Assembly (NCBI RefSeq): GCF_000720115.1
Contig: NZ_JOIR01000004.1
Location: 124,001 to 188,000, forward strand
Direction: 5' to 3'
DNA: 64,000 bases
Source: Streptomyces sp. NRRL F-2580
Lineage (GTDB): Bacteria > Actinomycetota > Actinomycetes > Streptomycetales > Streptomycetaceae
The notes beneath the pieces were generated by a model. The model made no database searches and was not told the DNA's origin. It saw only the letters and a program-made list of their open reading frames with translations. Position numbers and translations under genes: made by a program. Below, piece by piece: positions 35,266-43,636 of the stretch (its first letter is position 1; the number at the start of each line of letters is the position of its first letter).

Positions 35266-35916
35266 ATGATCGAGCACAGCGAGCCGGAGCCGTCCAGGCC
35301 CCTGCGGTCCTGGATACGTTCTTCTCCGGGGACGCACATCTGGCTGCTGATCATCGCCGTCACCAGCATCGTCGTCGTGATCGCGCCCGACCGCGTCGAG
35401 CACGTCCTGCTCCACCGCAACAGCAGCAACATCCACCAGCTCGTCCAACACCCCATACGGGCGCTCCTGAGCAGCGCGTTCTGGATCGAGAACCCGGCCT
35501 CGCTCGCTCTCTACGCCGTCCTCTTCGAGCTGTTCTACGCGCCCGTCGAACGCTGGCTCGGTACCCAGCGCTGGCTCCTGATCGTGGCGAGCGCGCACAT
35601 CATCGCCACCCTGGTCAGCCAGAGGGTCCTGCTGATGGCCATCGAGGACCACCGGGCCCCGCGCAGCATGACCCATGTCGTCGACATCGGCGTCAGCTAC
35701 GGGCTGGCGGCGGCCGTCGGTGTCCTCACCTACCGGCTCCCCAGCCCCTGGCGGTGGTTCTACCTGGCCGGAGCGGTCGCCTTCTTCGGGCTCCCTCTCG
35801 CCACCGGCGGCACCTTCACCGACCTCGGCCACGCCATCGCGCTCTCCGTCGGCCTGCTCGCCTGGCCGCTCACCCGCCACGATGTTTCACGTGAAACACG
35901 ACCCCGTTTCACGTGA
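35266..35916 (+). CDS. Rhomboid-like membrane protein
   Basis: A 216-residue protein with about six helices. It resembles a rhomboid intramembrane protease: Ser in IGVSYGLAAAVG (about residues 142-153) fits the GxSG position, and His in FTDLGHAIALSVG (about 184-196) fits the catalytic His of helix 6. The motif is GVSYG, so the residue after Ser is Tyr, not Gly, and activity is uncertain. A polar loop LHRNSSNIHQLVQHP lies after helix 1. The last 12 residues are encoded by two parS sites, and the TGA stop is inside the second one. Confidence 0.75.
   Translation: MIEHSEPEPSRPLRSWIRSSPGTHIWLLIIAVTSIVVVIAPDRVEHVLLHRNSSNIHQLVQHPIRALLSSAFWIENPASLALYAVLFELFYAPVERWLGTQRWLLIVASAHIIATLVSQRVLLMAIEDHRAPRSMTHVVDIGVSYGLAAAVGVLTYRLPSPWRWFYLAGAVAFFGLPLATGGTFTDLGHAIALSVGLLAWPLTRHDVSRETRPRFT
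35884..35897. other. parS site 3
   Basis: Perfect GTTTCACGTGAAAC inside the 3' end of the rhomboid-like gene, read in frame as V-S-R-E-T. It is 22 bases centre-to-centre from parS site 4. Confidence 0.93.
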
Positions 35917-35919
35917 AAC
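35906..35919. other. parS site 4
   Basis: Perfect GTTTCACGTGAAAC. It is read in the third frame (TTC ACG TGA), so its TGA (35914-35916) is the stop codon of the rhomboid-like gene. Confidence 0.93.
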
Positions 35920-36084
35920 GCGACGACCTTCGCGATGCGCGTCTTGGCCGTCCCCGCGGCAGGACGGTTGACGGTCATGCGTCGACCTACGCGCCCGCGC
36001 CGTCGGATTCACGGCTGATGCGCGGAAATTCGCTGGTACGCGACTTCCGCCCGGGGCAGAGTGAGTTGTGCGGGGAGCAACAAA

Positions 36085-36138
36085 AGGTCCGGGACAGCCA
36101 CTTCGAGCGCGCCTCGCGGCGCGGGCTGTCCCGGACCT
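36085..36138 (-). terminator. Terminator for the serS-HAD operon (bidirectional hairpin)
   Basis: AGGTCCGGGACAGCC (36085-36099) is the exact inverted repeat of GGCTGTCCCGGACCT (36124-36138), separated by 24 bases. On the minus strand the stem is followed by TTTGTTG, so it is best placed to end transcripts from serS and the HAD gene. It could also stop read-through from the rhomboid side. Confidence 0.8.
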
Positions 36139-36156
36139 CTCGTACGTCCCTACCGG

Positions 36157-36969
36157 CTACGCGGCGCCCAGCAGACGCTCCAGCACCACCGCGATGCCGT
36201 CCTCCTCGTTGGAGGCCGTCACCTCGTCGGCCACCGTCTTGAGCTCCGCATGGGCATTGGCCATGGCCACACCGTGCGCGGCCCAGCCGAACATCGGGAT
36301 GTCGTTGGGCATGTCACCGAAGGCGATCGTCTCCGCCGCCTTCACCCCCAGTCGGCGCGCGGCCAGCGACAGGCCTGTGGCCTTGGTCAGGCCGAGCGGC
36401 AGTATCTCGACGATGCCCGGACCCGCCATGACGATGTCGACCAGGCTGCCGACGGTCTCCCGGGCAGCCTTGACGAGCGCGTCTTCGTCCAGCTCGGGGT
36501 GCTGGATGTAGAGCTTGTTCAGCGGGGCCGTCCACACCGCGGCGGTGTCCTCCAGGTAGAGGGCCGGGAGGCCCTCCTGCACCTGGTAACCGGGCCCGAA
36601 CAGGACCTCGCCGTCCACCCCGTCCCGGCTGGCCGCCAGAGCCAGCGGTCCGATCTCGGCCTCCAGCTTCGCCAGCGCGAGACCGGCCAGCTGCCGGTCC
36701 AGCGTCACCGAGGTCAGCAGCCGGTGCGCACCCGCGTCGTACACCTGCGCGCCCTGCCCGCAGACGGCGATCCCCTTGTAGCCGAGATCGTCCAGCACGT
36801 GCCGGGTCCACGGCACGGCACGGCCGGTGACGATGATGTGCGCCGCGCCCGCCGCGGTGGCCGCGACGAGCGCTTCACGGGTACGTTCCGAGACGGTGTC
36901 GTCACCACGCAGCAGCGTGCCGTCGAGATCGGTGGCGACGAGCTTGTACGGGAACGGGGCCGGGCTCAC
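36157..36969 (-). CDS. HAD-superfamily phosphatase, Cof type (coupled to serS)
   Basis: A 270-residue HAD class IIB hydrolase: motif [18 protein letters not shown] (about 10-26), motif [13 protein letters not shown], motifs [18 protein letters not shown] and [15 protein letters not shown]. Starting at GTG 36969 ([14 protein letters not shown]) puts motif I near residue 12, as in the family, and overlaps the serS stop by four bases (GTGA). It is therefore translated with serS. The substrate is unknown. It is paralogous to the gene at 20340-21209. Confidence 0.9.
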   Translation of the reverse strand: MSPAPFPYKLVATDLDGTLLRGDDTVSERTREALVAATAAGAAHIIVTGRAVPWTRHVLDDLGYKGIAVCGQGAQVYDAGAHRLLTSVTLDRQLAGLALAKLEAEIGPLALAASRDGVDGEVLFGPGYQVQEGLPALYLEDTAAVWTAPLNKLYIQHPELDEDALVKAARETVGSLVDIVMAGPGIVEILPLGLTKATGLSLAARRLGVKAAETIAFGDMPNDIPMFGWAAHGVAMANAHAELKTVADEVTASNEEDGIAVVLERLLGAA

Positions 36970-38243
36970 TTGTTGATCGGCTCCAGGACCTCGCGGCCAC
37001 CGAGGTAGGGGCGCAGTGCCTGGGGCACCCGTACCGAACCGTCGGCCTGCTGGTGGTTCTCGAGGATCGCCACGATCGTGCGCGGAACGGCGCACAGGGT
37101 GCCGTTCAGAGTGGACAGCGGCTGGGTCTTCTTGCCGTCGCGGTAGCGGATCGACAGGCGGCGGGCCTGGAAGCCGTCACAGTTCGAGGCGGAGGTCAGC
37201 TCGCGGTACTTGCCCTGGGTAGGGATCCACGCCTCGCAGTCGAACTTGCGCGAGGCGGAGGCACCGAGGTCACCGGTGGCGACATCGATCACCTGGAACG
37301 GCAGCTCCAGGCTGGTCAGCCACTGCTTCTCCCACTCCAGGAGCCGCTGGTGCTCGGCCTCGGCCTCCTCCGGCGCGACGTACGAGAACATCTCGACCTT
37401 GTCGAACTGGTGGACGCGGAAGATGCCGCGGGTGTCCTTGCCGTACGTACCGGCCTCGCGGCGGAAGCACGGCGAGAAGCCGGCGTACCGCAGCGGCAGC
37501 TTCTCGGCGTCGATGATCTCGTCCATGTGGTACGCGGCGAGCGGCACCTCGGAGGTGCCGACCAGGTAGTAGTCGTCCTTCTCCAGGTGGTAGACGTTCT
37601 CCGCGGCCTGGCCGAGGAAGCCGGTGCCCTCCATGGCGCGCGGACGGACCAGCGCCGGGGTCAGCATCGGGATGAAGCCGGCCTCGGTGGCCTGTGCGAT
37701 GGCCGCGTTGACCAGCGCCAGCTCCAGCAGGGCGCCCACACCGGTCAGGTAGTAGAAGCGCGAGCCCGAGACCTTGGCCCCGCGCTCGACGTCGATGGCG
37801 CCGAGCGATTCGCCGAGCTCAAGGTGGTCCTTGGGCTCGAATCCCTCGGCGGCGAAGTCGCGGATGGTGCCGTGCGTCTCCAGGACGGTGAAGTCCTCCT
37901 CGCCGCCGACAGGGACGTCCTCGTGGACGATGTTGCCGAGCTGCAGGAGGAGCTGCTTGGCGGCCTCGTCGGCCTCGTTCTGCTCGGCCTCGGCGGCCTT
38001 GACGTCCTGCTTGAGCTGCTCGGCCTTCTTCAGCAGCTCGGCCCGCTCCTCGGGGGAGGCCTTCGGAATGAGCTTCCCGAGGGACTTCTGCTCATTGCGC
38101 AGTTCGTCGAAGCGCATGCCGGAGGACCTGCGGCGCTCGTCGGCGGAGAGCAGCGCGTCGACGAGGTCGACGTCCTCTCCACGGGCGCGCTGCGAGGCGC
38201 GGACACGGTCAGGGTCTTCACGGAGCAGCCGGAGGTCAATCAC
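36966..38243 (-). CDS. serS: Seryl-tRNA synthetase
   Basis: A 425-residue class II synthetase that charges tRNA-Ser. The N-terminal coiled-coil arm that grips tRNA-Ser covers about residues 30-110 ([26 protein letters not shown]). Motif 2 is [25 protein letters not shown] (about 256-280), split here by the usual loop; motif 3 is around [18 protein letters not shown] (about 383-400). Length and order are normal. It starts at 38243 ([18 protein letters not shown]). The downstream HAD gene overlaps its stop. Confidence 0.97.
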   Translation of the reverse strand: MIDLRLLREDPDRVRASQRARGEDVDLVDALLSADERRRSSGMRFDELRNEQKSLGKLIPKASPEERAELLKKAEQLKQDVKAAEAEQNEADEAAKQLLLQLGNIVHEDVPVGGEEDFTVLETHGTIRDFAAEGFEPKDHLELGESLGAIDVERGAKVSGSRFYYLTGVGALLELALVNAAIAQATEAGFIPMLTPALVRPRAMEGTGFLGQAAENVYHLEKDDYYLVGTSEVPLAAYHMDEIIDAEKLPLRYAGFSPCFRREAGTYGKDTRGIFRVHQFDKVEMFSYVAPEEAEAEHQRLLEWEKQWLTSLELPFQVIDVATGDLGASASRKFDCEAWIPTQGKYRELTSASNCDGFQARRLSIRYRDGKKTQPLSTLNGTLCAVPRTIVAILENHQQADGSVRVPQALRPYLGGREVLEPINK

Positions 38244-38448
38244 CCCTCCAGGCTACCGGGCGGGGCTTCCCGGGATCACATCGATATCACGCTGCGTGTC
38301 GCTATGTCCCAATTGCAACGAATGGATAAGTCTTGTTCGCTGACTGGAAGTGAACCTTCTCGGACCGTCAATAAAAGCGGTCCCATTCCCCGAAAAGGGG
38401 CACAATGCCGGCCGCCGGGCCGTCCCTGAGCAGGGCCGGAGGCCGTTC

Positions 38449-38512
38449 TTGTCCACAGGAATTGCAGCGGTCCGCATCTTATCCACAGGCTGTGTGCTGC
38501 ATCTGTGGACAC
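38449..38512. other. DnaA-box group A
   Basis: TTGTCCACA at 38449-38457 and TTATCCACA at 38479-38487 are perfect DnaA boxes on the plus strand. TGTGGACAC at 38504-38512 is a minus-strand box with one mismatch. Spacings between starts are 30 and 25 bases. Confidence 0.8.
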
Positions 38513-38712
38513 AGGAATAGATCATTCCTGATCGGCGGATGGCCGAGGTGAATCAGGGTTCAAACCACCCTCACACACTCATTCGGGTGGGAATGACTCG
38601 CCCCAAAGAGTTGATCCGCGATACAGGGGTGACACCGTTCACCTCCCGCTCCCCAGCGCGAAACCTGGGCCCCCCGACCGATTTGTCGACCTTGTCGTGC
38701 CGTTCTGTCGAC

Positions 38713-38758
38713 TTGTCCCCAGGTCCCCATCTCGCCCTGTGGATAACTCTGTGGACAG
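38713..38758. other. DnaA-box group B
   Basis: TGTGGATAA at 38738-38746 is a perfect minus-strand DnaA box. TGTGGACAG at 38750-38758 (minus) and TTGTCCCCA at 38713-38721 (plus) each have one mismatch. The group lies just beyond the pheA stop codon. Confidence 0.75.
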
Positions 38759-38782
38759 TGGACGGGGCGGTGAACGAACCCC

Positions 38783-39718
38783 CTACGCCCGGCCGTCGAG
38801 GCAGCGAGTCAGCCAGTCGGAGGCGTCCGTGAAGTCACCGTCGGTGGTTCCGGCGCGAGGAGCCCGGACATCACTCTGAGCGACACCGGCGCGCGGATAG
38901 GACCCGAGGAAGCGGACCTGGGGACAAGTCCGCTTGAGGCCCATCAGCGCCTCGCTGACCCGGCGGTCGGAGATGTGGCCCTCGGCATCCACGGCGAAGC
39001 AGTAGTTGCCGATGCCCTGTCCCGTTGGACGGGACTGGATCAGCATCAGGTTGACCCCGCGGACCGCGAATTCCTGAAGGAGCTCCAGCAGCGCACCGGG
39101 GTGGTCGTCGCCCAGCCACAGCACGACGGAGGTCTTGTCGGCGCCGGTCGGGGCGGCGGGCCGCGCCGGACGTCCCACCAGCACGAAGCGGGTCTCGGCG
39201 TTCTCCGCGTCGTGGATCTCGGTGACCAGCGGGACGAGCCCGTAGGTGGCGGCGGCGAACTCGCCCGCGAAGGCGGCGTCGAAGCGGCCCTCCTGGACCA
39301 GCCGGGCGCCGTCGGCGTTCGAGGCGGCCGACTCCCACACCGCGTCGGGCAGGTTCGCCCGCAGCCAGTTGCGCACCTGCGGCTGGGCGACCGGGTGGCC
39401 GGTGACGGTCTTGACGTCCGACAGGGCGGTCCCGGGCCGCACGAGCAGGGCGAAGGCGATGGGCAGCAGCACCTCGCGGTAGATCATCAGCGGTTCGCCT
39501 GAAGCCAGCTCGTCGAGGGTGGCGGTGACCCCGCCCTCGACCGAGTTCTCGATCGGGACGAGTGCGGCGGCCGCCTCGCCGTTGCGCACGGCGTCCAGGG
39601 CGGCCGGGACCGACACCATCGGGATGAGCTCCCGGGTCGCGGCTTCCGGCAGGGTGCGCAGGGCGGCCTCGGTGAAAGTGCCCTCGGGACCGAGATACGT
39701 GAAGCGGGTGGCTGACAT
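38783..39718 (-). CDS. pheA: Prephenate dehydratase
   Basis: A 311-residue enzyme converting prephenate to phenylpyruvate in phenylalanine synthesis. The catalytic domain starts FTYLGPEGTFTEAAL (about 5-19), includes VPIENSVEGGVTATLDEL (about 55-72) and the active-site TRF in NAETRFVLVG (about 169-178). The C-terminal ACT domain, which binds Phe for feedback inhibition, has PGALLELLQEFAVRGVNLMLIQSRPTG in sections, with QSRP in place of the usual ESRP. It is a monofunctional dehydratase without a chorismate mutase domain. Confidence 0.95.
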   Translation of the reverse strand: MSATRFTYLGPEGTFTEAALRTLPEAATRELIPMVSVPAALDAVRNGEAAAALVPIENSVEGGVTATLDELASGEPLMIYREVLLPIAFALLVRPGTALSDVKTVTGHPVAQPQVRNWLRANLPDAVWESAASNADGARLVQEGRFDAAFAGEFAAATYGLVPLVTEIHDAENAETRFVLVGRPARPAAPTGADKTSVVLWLGDDHPGALLELLQEFAVRGVNLMLIQSRPTGQGIGNYCFAVDAEGHISDRRVSEALMGLKRTCPQVRFLGSYPRAGVAQSDVRAPRAGTTDGDFTDASDWLTRCLDGRA

Positions 39719-39760
39719 GTGATCAGCGTAATGCCGGGGCCGCGCCCACCGGGGTCCTGT

Positions 39761-41053
39761 TCATCCTTCGAGCAGCCGCTGCCCCACGTATTCGCCGTTG
39801 CGGGGGCCGGGCGGAACCGCGTACAGACCGCTGGACTCGTGCCGGATGAACTCCGACAGGGCGTCCCCGCGGTCCAGCTTGCGCTGGACGGGCACGAACC
39901 CCCGCAGCGGATCGGCCTGCCAGCAGATGAAGAGGAGTCCGGCGTCCGGGGCGCCGTCCGCGCCGATCCCGTCGTGGAAGGAGAAAGGACGCCGCAGCAT
40001 GGCCGCCCCGCCGTTCTGCGCGGGGGCGGAGATCCGGGCGTGCGCGTTGGACGGGATCACCGGCTTGCCGTCCGCGCCGAGCTTGTCGAGCGCCATCTCG
40101 GTGGTCTCCGTACCGCCGGTCAGCGGCGCGCCGGTGGCCTTGGTACGGCCTATGACCTGCTCCTGCTGGGCGAGCGACTGCTTGTCCCAGTCGTCGAGCA
40201 GCATGCGGATGCGCCGTACGACGGCGTAGGAGCCCCCGGCCATCCACGCGTGCTCGGCCGGTCCCGGGCCCGCCGCGGGGACGAAGATCCGCTTGTCGAA
40301 GTCTGGCTGCGACGGCTTCGGATTGCCGGTGCCGTCGATCTGGCCCATGAGGTTGCGGGCGGTCATCGGGGTGCCGGTGGCTCCGGGAGACCGGTTGAAG
40401 CCGTTCATCTGCCAGCGGACGCGTGCGGCGTCCCCGGCGTCCTTCTGCAGCGCGCGCAGGGCGTGGAAGGCGACGAGTCCGTCGTTCGCACCGATCTGGA
40501 CCCACAGGTCGCCGTTGCTGCGCTGGGCGTCGAGCCGGTCGGAGGAGAAGTTCGGCAGCGGATCGAGGGCGGCGGGGCGGCGGGCGGCGAGGCCGGTGCG
40601 CTCGAAGAAGGAGTGGCCGAAGCCGAATGTGACGGTGAGGGAGGACGGACCGGCATCCAGGGCGATACCGCTGTCGGAGGTCGCGGCGGTCTCGCCGGCC
40701 ATGAGCCGCCGTGCCGTGTCCGACCAGCGTCGCAGCAGTGCGGAGGCCTCCGTCCGGCCCGCCCCGGGGGTGAGGTCGAAGGCGATGAGGTGCCCCTTGG
40801 CCTGCAGGGGCGTGATGATGCCGGCCTGGTGGTCTCCCTGGAAGGCCACCTTGGTGGCGCCGAGGGAGGACAGGCTTCCGGCAGTGCTCGGGGCGGGGGT
40901 CCCCGGGGCGGAGCCGCTCCCGGAGTCGGCGAGCGCGGAGTGCGCGAGGGCGCCGCCGGCGGCGCCGAGCGCGAGTCCGGCGGCGCCCGCGGCGCCGACG
41001 GTGCCCAGCAGCCGGCGCCGGGAGATCTCGATGTCGGGGTTGCTCTCGGTCAC
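39761..41053 (-). CDS. dtpA: Tat-exported Dyp-type heme peroxidase DtpA
   Basis: A 430-residue protein with a Tat signal (SRRRLLGTVGAAGAAGLALG, about residues 12-31). Dyp-type features are MGQIDGTGNPKPS with the distal Asp (about 236-248), the heme-binding His in NAHARISAP (about 325-333) and the Arg stretch AMLRRPFSFHDG. In S. lividans DtpA is exported through Tat and works with the copper chaperones Sco and ECuC and the radical copper oxidase GlxA in tip polysaccharide formation. It is the last gene of the copper operon, five bases after the CopC-CopD gene. GTG 41053 was chosen because it puts the twin-Arg motif at a normal position. Confidence 0.93.
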   Translation of the reverse strand: MTESNPDIEISRRRLLGTVGAAGAAGLALGAAGGALAHSALADSGSGSAPGTPAPSTAGSLSSLGATKVAFQGDHQAGIITPLQAKGHLIAFDLTPGAGRTEASALLRRWSDTARRLMAGETAATSDSGIALDAGPSSLTVTFGFGHSFFERTGLAARRPAALDPLPNFSSDRLDAQRSNGDLWVQIGANDGLVAFHALRALQKDAGDAARVRWQMNGFNRSPGATGTPMTARNLMGQIDGTGNPKPSQPDFDKRIFVPAAGPGPAEHAWMAGGSYAVVRRIRMLLDDWDKQSLAQQEQVIGRTKATGAPLTGGTETTEMALDKLGADGKPVIPSNAHARISAPAQNGGAAMLRRPFSFHDGIGADGAPDAGLLFICWQADPLRGFVPVQRKLDRGDALSEFIRHESSGLYAVPPGPRNGEYVGQRLLEG

Positions 41054-41058
41054 GCTGC

Positions 41059-43134
41059 TCAGCCGATCTTCACTGTCTTCTGCACGGTGGTCTGGTCGAT
41101 GTCGGAGGTACGGACGGTCACGTCGATGCGCCATTCGCCGGCGAGCGGCAGCTGGACACCGGAGGCGGTCCAGTGCCCGGGGGCGGCCTGGTCGGGGACG
41201 AGCGGCAGGGGGCCGATGTCCTTCGCCGGGAGGGTGAAGGCGACCTTGATCTCGGGGAGGTCGAAGGGCTTGCCGTCGCCGGAGTCGGCCCAGAGGTGCA
41301 AGGTGTTGGCGCCGACCCGGCCCGGGTCGAGCTCAAGCCGGACGGACCCCTTGCCGTTCTGGCCGCCGGTGTCGAACGGCAGGGTGATCTTGACGGCGCG
41401 GTCGGGGACCGCGGTGGCGCCGGCACTGCCGCGGCCGGCCTCCTGCTCCACGGTGCGCCCGGGCTCGGTGCTGGTGAGCACCGTGGTGACGGCGAGCAGG
41501 ATCACGGCGATGCCCGCTTCGGCGAGGACGGAGCGGCGCAGGCCGGCACGGTTGGGGTCGGCGTCACGGACCTGCTTCTCGCGTGCGCTCTCACGAGCGG
41601 CAAGCTGCCGGGCGAGCTGGGCGGCGCGTTCCGGGTCCGCCGGGACGGTGACGGGCTCTGTTTCACGTGAAACATCGGAGCCGTCCACGTCGTCGGAGCC
41701 TGTTTCACGTGAAACATCGTCCGGCCCGGCCACCTCCGCAGGGGCGGCCACGGGCGCCTCGGGGGCATCGGCGAGTCGCGCGGTCCACTTCCGGGACAGG
41801 TAGGCGACGCCGAGGAGGACGGCGACCAGGCCCACCTTCACGAGCAACAGCTGTCCGTAGTCGGTGCCGGTGAGGGCGGACCAGCTGCCCAGCTGGCGCC
41901 AGGACTGGTAGACGCCGGTGACGGCGAGGACCAGGACGCTGACGAAGGCGACCGTGGAGAAGCGCCGGACGGCCGCGCGCTCCATTCCCGGGACCTTGTG
42001 GAGTGCGACGAGCAGTGCGGCGAGACCGCCGAGCCAGGTGGCGACGGCCAGCAGGTGCAGGATGTCGGCCGGCATGGCGATACCGGGCTGGATCCCGGTG
42101 GAGGCGTGCTCTGAGAGGGCCCAGGTGGCGGCGATCCCGCCGGCGACGACGGCGCCGCCAAGGGCCAGGCCGAAGGTAAGGTCGTTGGTGGCCCTGGCCT
42201 CCTCGTGAGCCTCCTGCTCGTGCGCCTCCTCGTTGTGTGCCTCCTCGTCGTGCGCCTCCTCCTCGTGCCCCTCAGACGCGAGCGCCTTCTCCTCGGGTCC
42301 GGCACCCTGCACCCGGCGCGCGTAGACGCCGAAGAGGACCGCGACGAAGAGGGCGGCGGCACCCAGCAGGAGCAGCCGCGAGACGAGCGAGGCGCCGGTC
42401 TTCGTCTCCAGGACGGCTCGGAGCCCGTCGAGGTCGAACGCGTCGGCGAACTTCCCGGAGCCCGTGTACGGGGTCCGGAGCACCAGCATCACGAGGGTGG
42501 CCGTGGTGAGGGTGACCCAGGCGCGCACGACCAGCTTCTGGAGTGGCCGTTCGGCGGCCCCCCGGCGCCAGCACAGCAGGATGAAGGCGGCGCCGCCCAC
42601 GAGGACGGTGAAGCCGGCGTAGGCGGCGTAGCGGGCGATCCCGTACGCGATGCCGACGGGTCCGCCGCCCGCCTGCGTGGCGGGCAGCGTGACATCGGTG
42701 GCCGAGGGCGCGCCGATGGAGAAGGTGAAGGCGCCGGAGATCGGATGACTGTCGGCCGAGACGGCCTGCCAGGCGACGGTGTAGGTGCCGTCGGGCAGGC
42801 CGGTGTGCAGGGCGGTCCCGTAGCGGACGGTGTTCCCGCTGCACATGTCGCGCAGCTCGCCGGTGTCGACCCGCCGGCCCTGGGGGTCGAGGACGCGGAT
42901 GGAGTCGTCGCCCAGTGCGACCTGCTCCGAGAAGGAGAGCGTCACCTGGGCGGGTGCCGTGGCGACCACCGCCCCGTCCTTGGGGTCGCTCGCGGTGAGT
43001 GCGGCGTGCGCCGTGGCCGGTGAGGCCGCGGTGAACAGGGCTGCCAGCAGAGCTGCGAGGACCAGCGCGAGCCGTGGCAGCAATGCCGTGGCACGGACGC
43101 GGGCCGTGGAGGGGGCGGGGGCGGTGGCCGTCAT
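41059..43134 (-). CDS. CopC-CopD fused copper protein
   Basis: A 691-residue protein. A signal peptide (ALVLAALLAALFTAASPATAHA) is followed by CopC, whose mature N-terminus begins at His (HAALTASDPKDGAVV) and which has DSHPISGAFTF as a likely copper-site stretch. CopD-type helices run about residues 165-460 and are interrupted by an acidic His-rich loop (HDEEAHNEEAHEQEAHEE, about 290-312). A linker (about 465-510) is partly encoded by two parS sites (V-S-R-E-T twice). The last membrane helix precedes a C-terminal extracytoplasmic beta domain of the YtkA/CopC type. It probably binds copper outside and passes it inward. Confidence 0.9.
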   Translation of the reverse strand: MTATAPAPSTARVRATALLPRLALVLAALLAALFTAASPATAHAALTASDPKDGAVVATAPAQVTLSFSEQVALGDDSIRVLDPQGRRVDTGELRDMCSGNTVRYGTALHTGLPDGTYTVAWQAVSADSHPISGAFTFSIGAPSATDVTLPATQAGGGPVGIAYGIARYAAYAGFTVLVGGAAFILLCWRRGAAERPLQKLVVRAWVTLTTATLVMLVLRTPYTGSGKFADAFDLDGLRAVLETKTGASLVSRLLLLGAAALFVAVLFGVYARRVQGAGPEEKALASEGHEEEAHDEEAHNEEAHEQEAHEEARATNDLTFGLALGGAVVAGGIAATWALSEHASTGIQPGIAMPADILHLLAVATWLGGLAALLVALHKVPGMERAAVRRFSTVAFVSVLVLAVTGVYQSWRQLGSWSALTGTDYGQLLLVKVGLVAVLLGVAYLSRKWTARLADAPEAPVAAPAEVAGPDDVSRETGSDDVDGSDVSRETEPVTVPADPERAAQLARQLAARESAREKQVRDADPNRAGLRRSVLAEAGIAVILLAVTTVLTSTEPGRTVEQEAGRGSAGATAVPDRAVKITLPFDTGGQNGKGSVRLELDPGRVGANTLHLWADSGDGKPFDLPEIKVAFTLPAKDIGPLPLVPDQAAPGHWTASGVQLPLAGEWRIDVTVRTSDIDQTTVQKTVKIG
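41660..41673. other. parS site 5
   Basis: Perfect GTTTCACGTGAAAC inside the linker of the CopC-CopD gene, read on the minus strand as V-S-R-E-T. Its centre is 42 bases from site 6. Confidence 0.93.
41702..41715. other. parS site 6
   Basis: Perfect GTTTCACGTGAAAC in the same linker as site 5, again read as V-S-R-E-T, with an acidic spacer peptide between the two. Confidence 0.93.
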
Positions 43135-43156
43135 GGCGTGTCAGTTCCTCGGTCCG

Positions 43157-43636
43157 TCAGTGGGCTTTGCCAGCCGTGGATTTCGGATTCTTCGCGTCGT
43201 ACGTTCGTTCCTTCACGTCCAGCTCGACCTTGACGGGGCCCGCCTTCTCGAAGCGGAGCTCGACGGTGACCTTGTCCCCGACGTTCGGCGTGTTCTTGAG
43301 CCCCATGAACATGATGTGGTTGCCGCCGCGCTCCAGCCGGAGCTCGCCGTTCGCCGGCACGTCCATCGCCTGGACCTGCTGCATCTTCTGGTCCTTGGTC
43401 TCGTGGATCTGGAGATCGCCGGAGAGCGGGGAGGTGGCGCCGGTGAGCTTGTCGGCGGTCTCGGTGTTGTTCTTGATGACCATGAAGGCGCCGGCCATCT
43501 TGTCGTTCACGGGCTGGGGCATGAACGCGCCGCTGACCGCCACCTTCGGCGCGCTGTCGCCGGAGCAACCGGACAGGGCGAGTGCCGCCGTCAGGGAGAG
43601 GGCGGCGGCGAGGGTGCGGGTGGTGCGGGCGTTCAC
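43157..43636 (-). CDS. ecuC: Extracytoplasmic Cu(I) chaperone ECuC (PCu(A)C family)
   Basis: A 159-residue lipoprotein: lipobox LALSGC at about residues 19-24, then the PCu(A)C beta domain. The copper-ligand pattern H-x(n)-M-x(n)-H-x-M is present as QIHETKDQKMQQVQAM (about 95-110) and NHIMFMGL (about 125-132). The family hands Cu(I) to CuA or copper-oxidase targets, with Sco as partner. GTG 43636 overlaps the Sco stop by four bases, so the two are translated together. Confidence 0.93.
   Translation of the reverse strand: MNARTTRTLAAALSLTAALALSGCSGDSAPKVAVSGAFMPQPVNDKMAGAFMVIKNNTETADKLTGATSPLSGDLQIHETKDQKMQQVQAMDVPANGELRLERGGNHIMFMGLKNTPNVGDKVTVELRFEKAGPVKVELDVKERTYDAKNPKSTAGKAH

Larger units (their letters stand above)
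38244..38782. other. Long serS-pheA gap rich in DnaA boxes
   Basis: About 540 bases without a gene, unusually AT-rich at 38290-38400. It holds the serS promoter and two groups of DnaA boxes (separate entries). No short frame here has family features. A small CCCC-GAAAA-GGGG hairpin lies at 38386-38399. Confidence 0.7.

Noticed and set aside
38244..38782. The chromosomal origin oriC.
   Set aside because: The gap has about six DnaA boxes, far fewer than the Streptomyces oriC, and is flanked by serS and pheA, not dnaA and dnaN.
39719..41803. A 694-residue plus-strand frame over dtpA and the CopC-CopD gene.
   Set aside because: It is opposite to two well-identified genes and its composition is that of a GC shadow.
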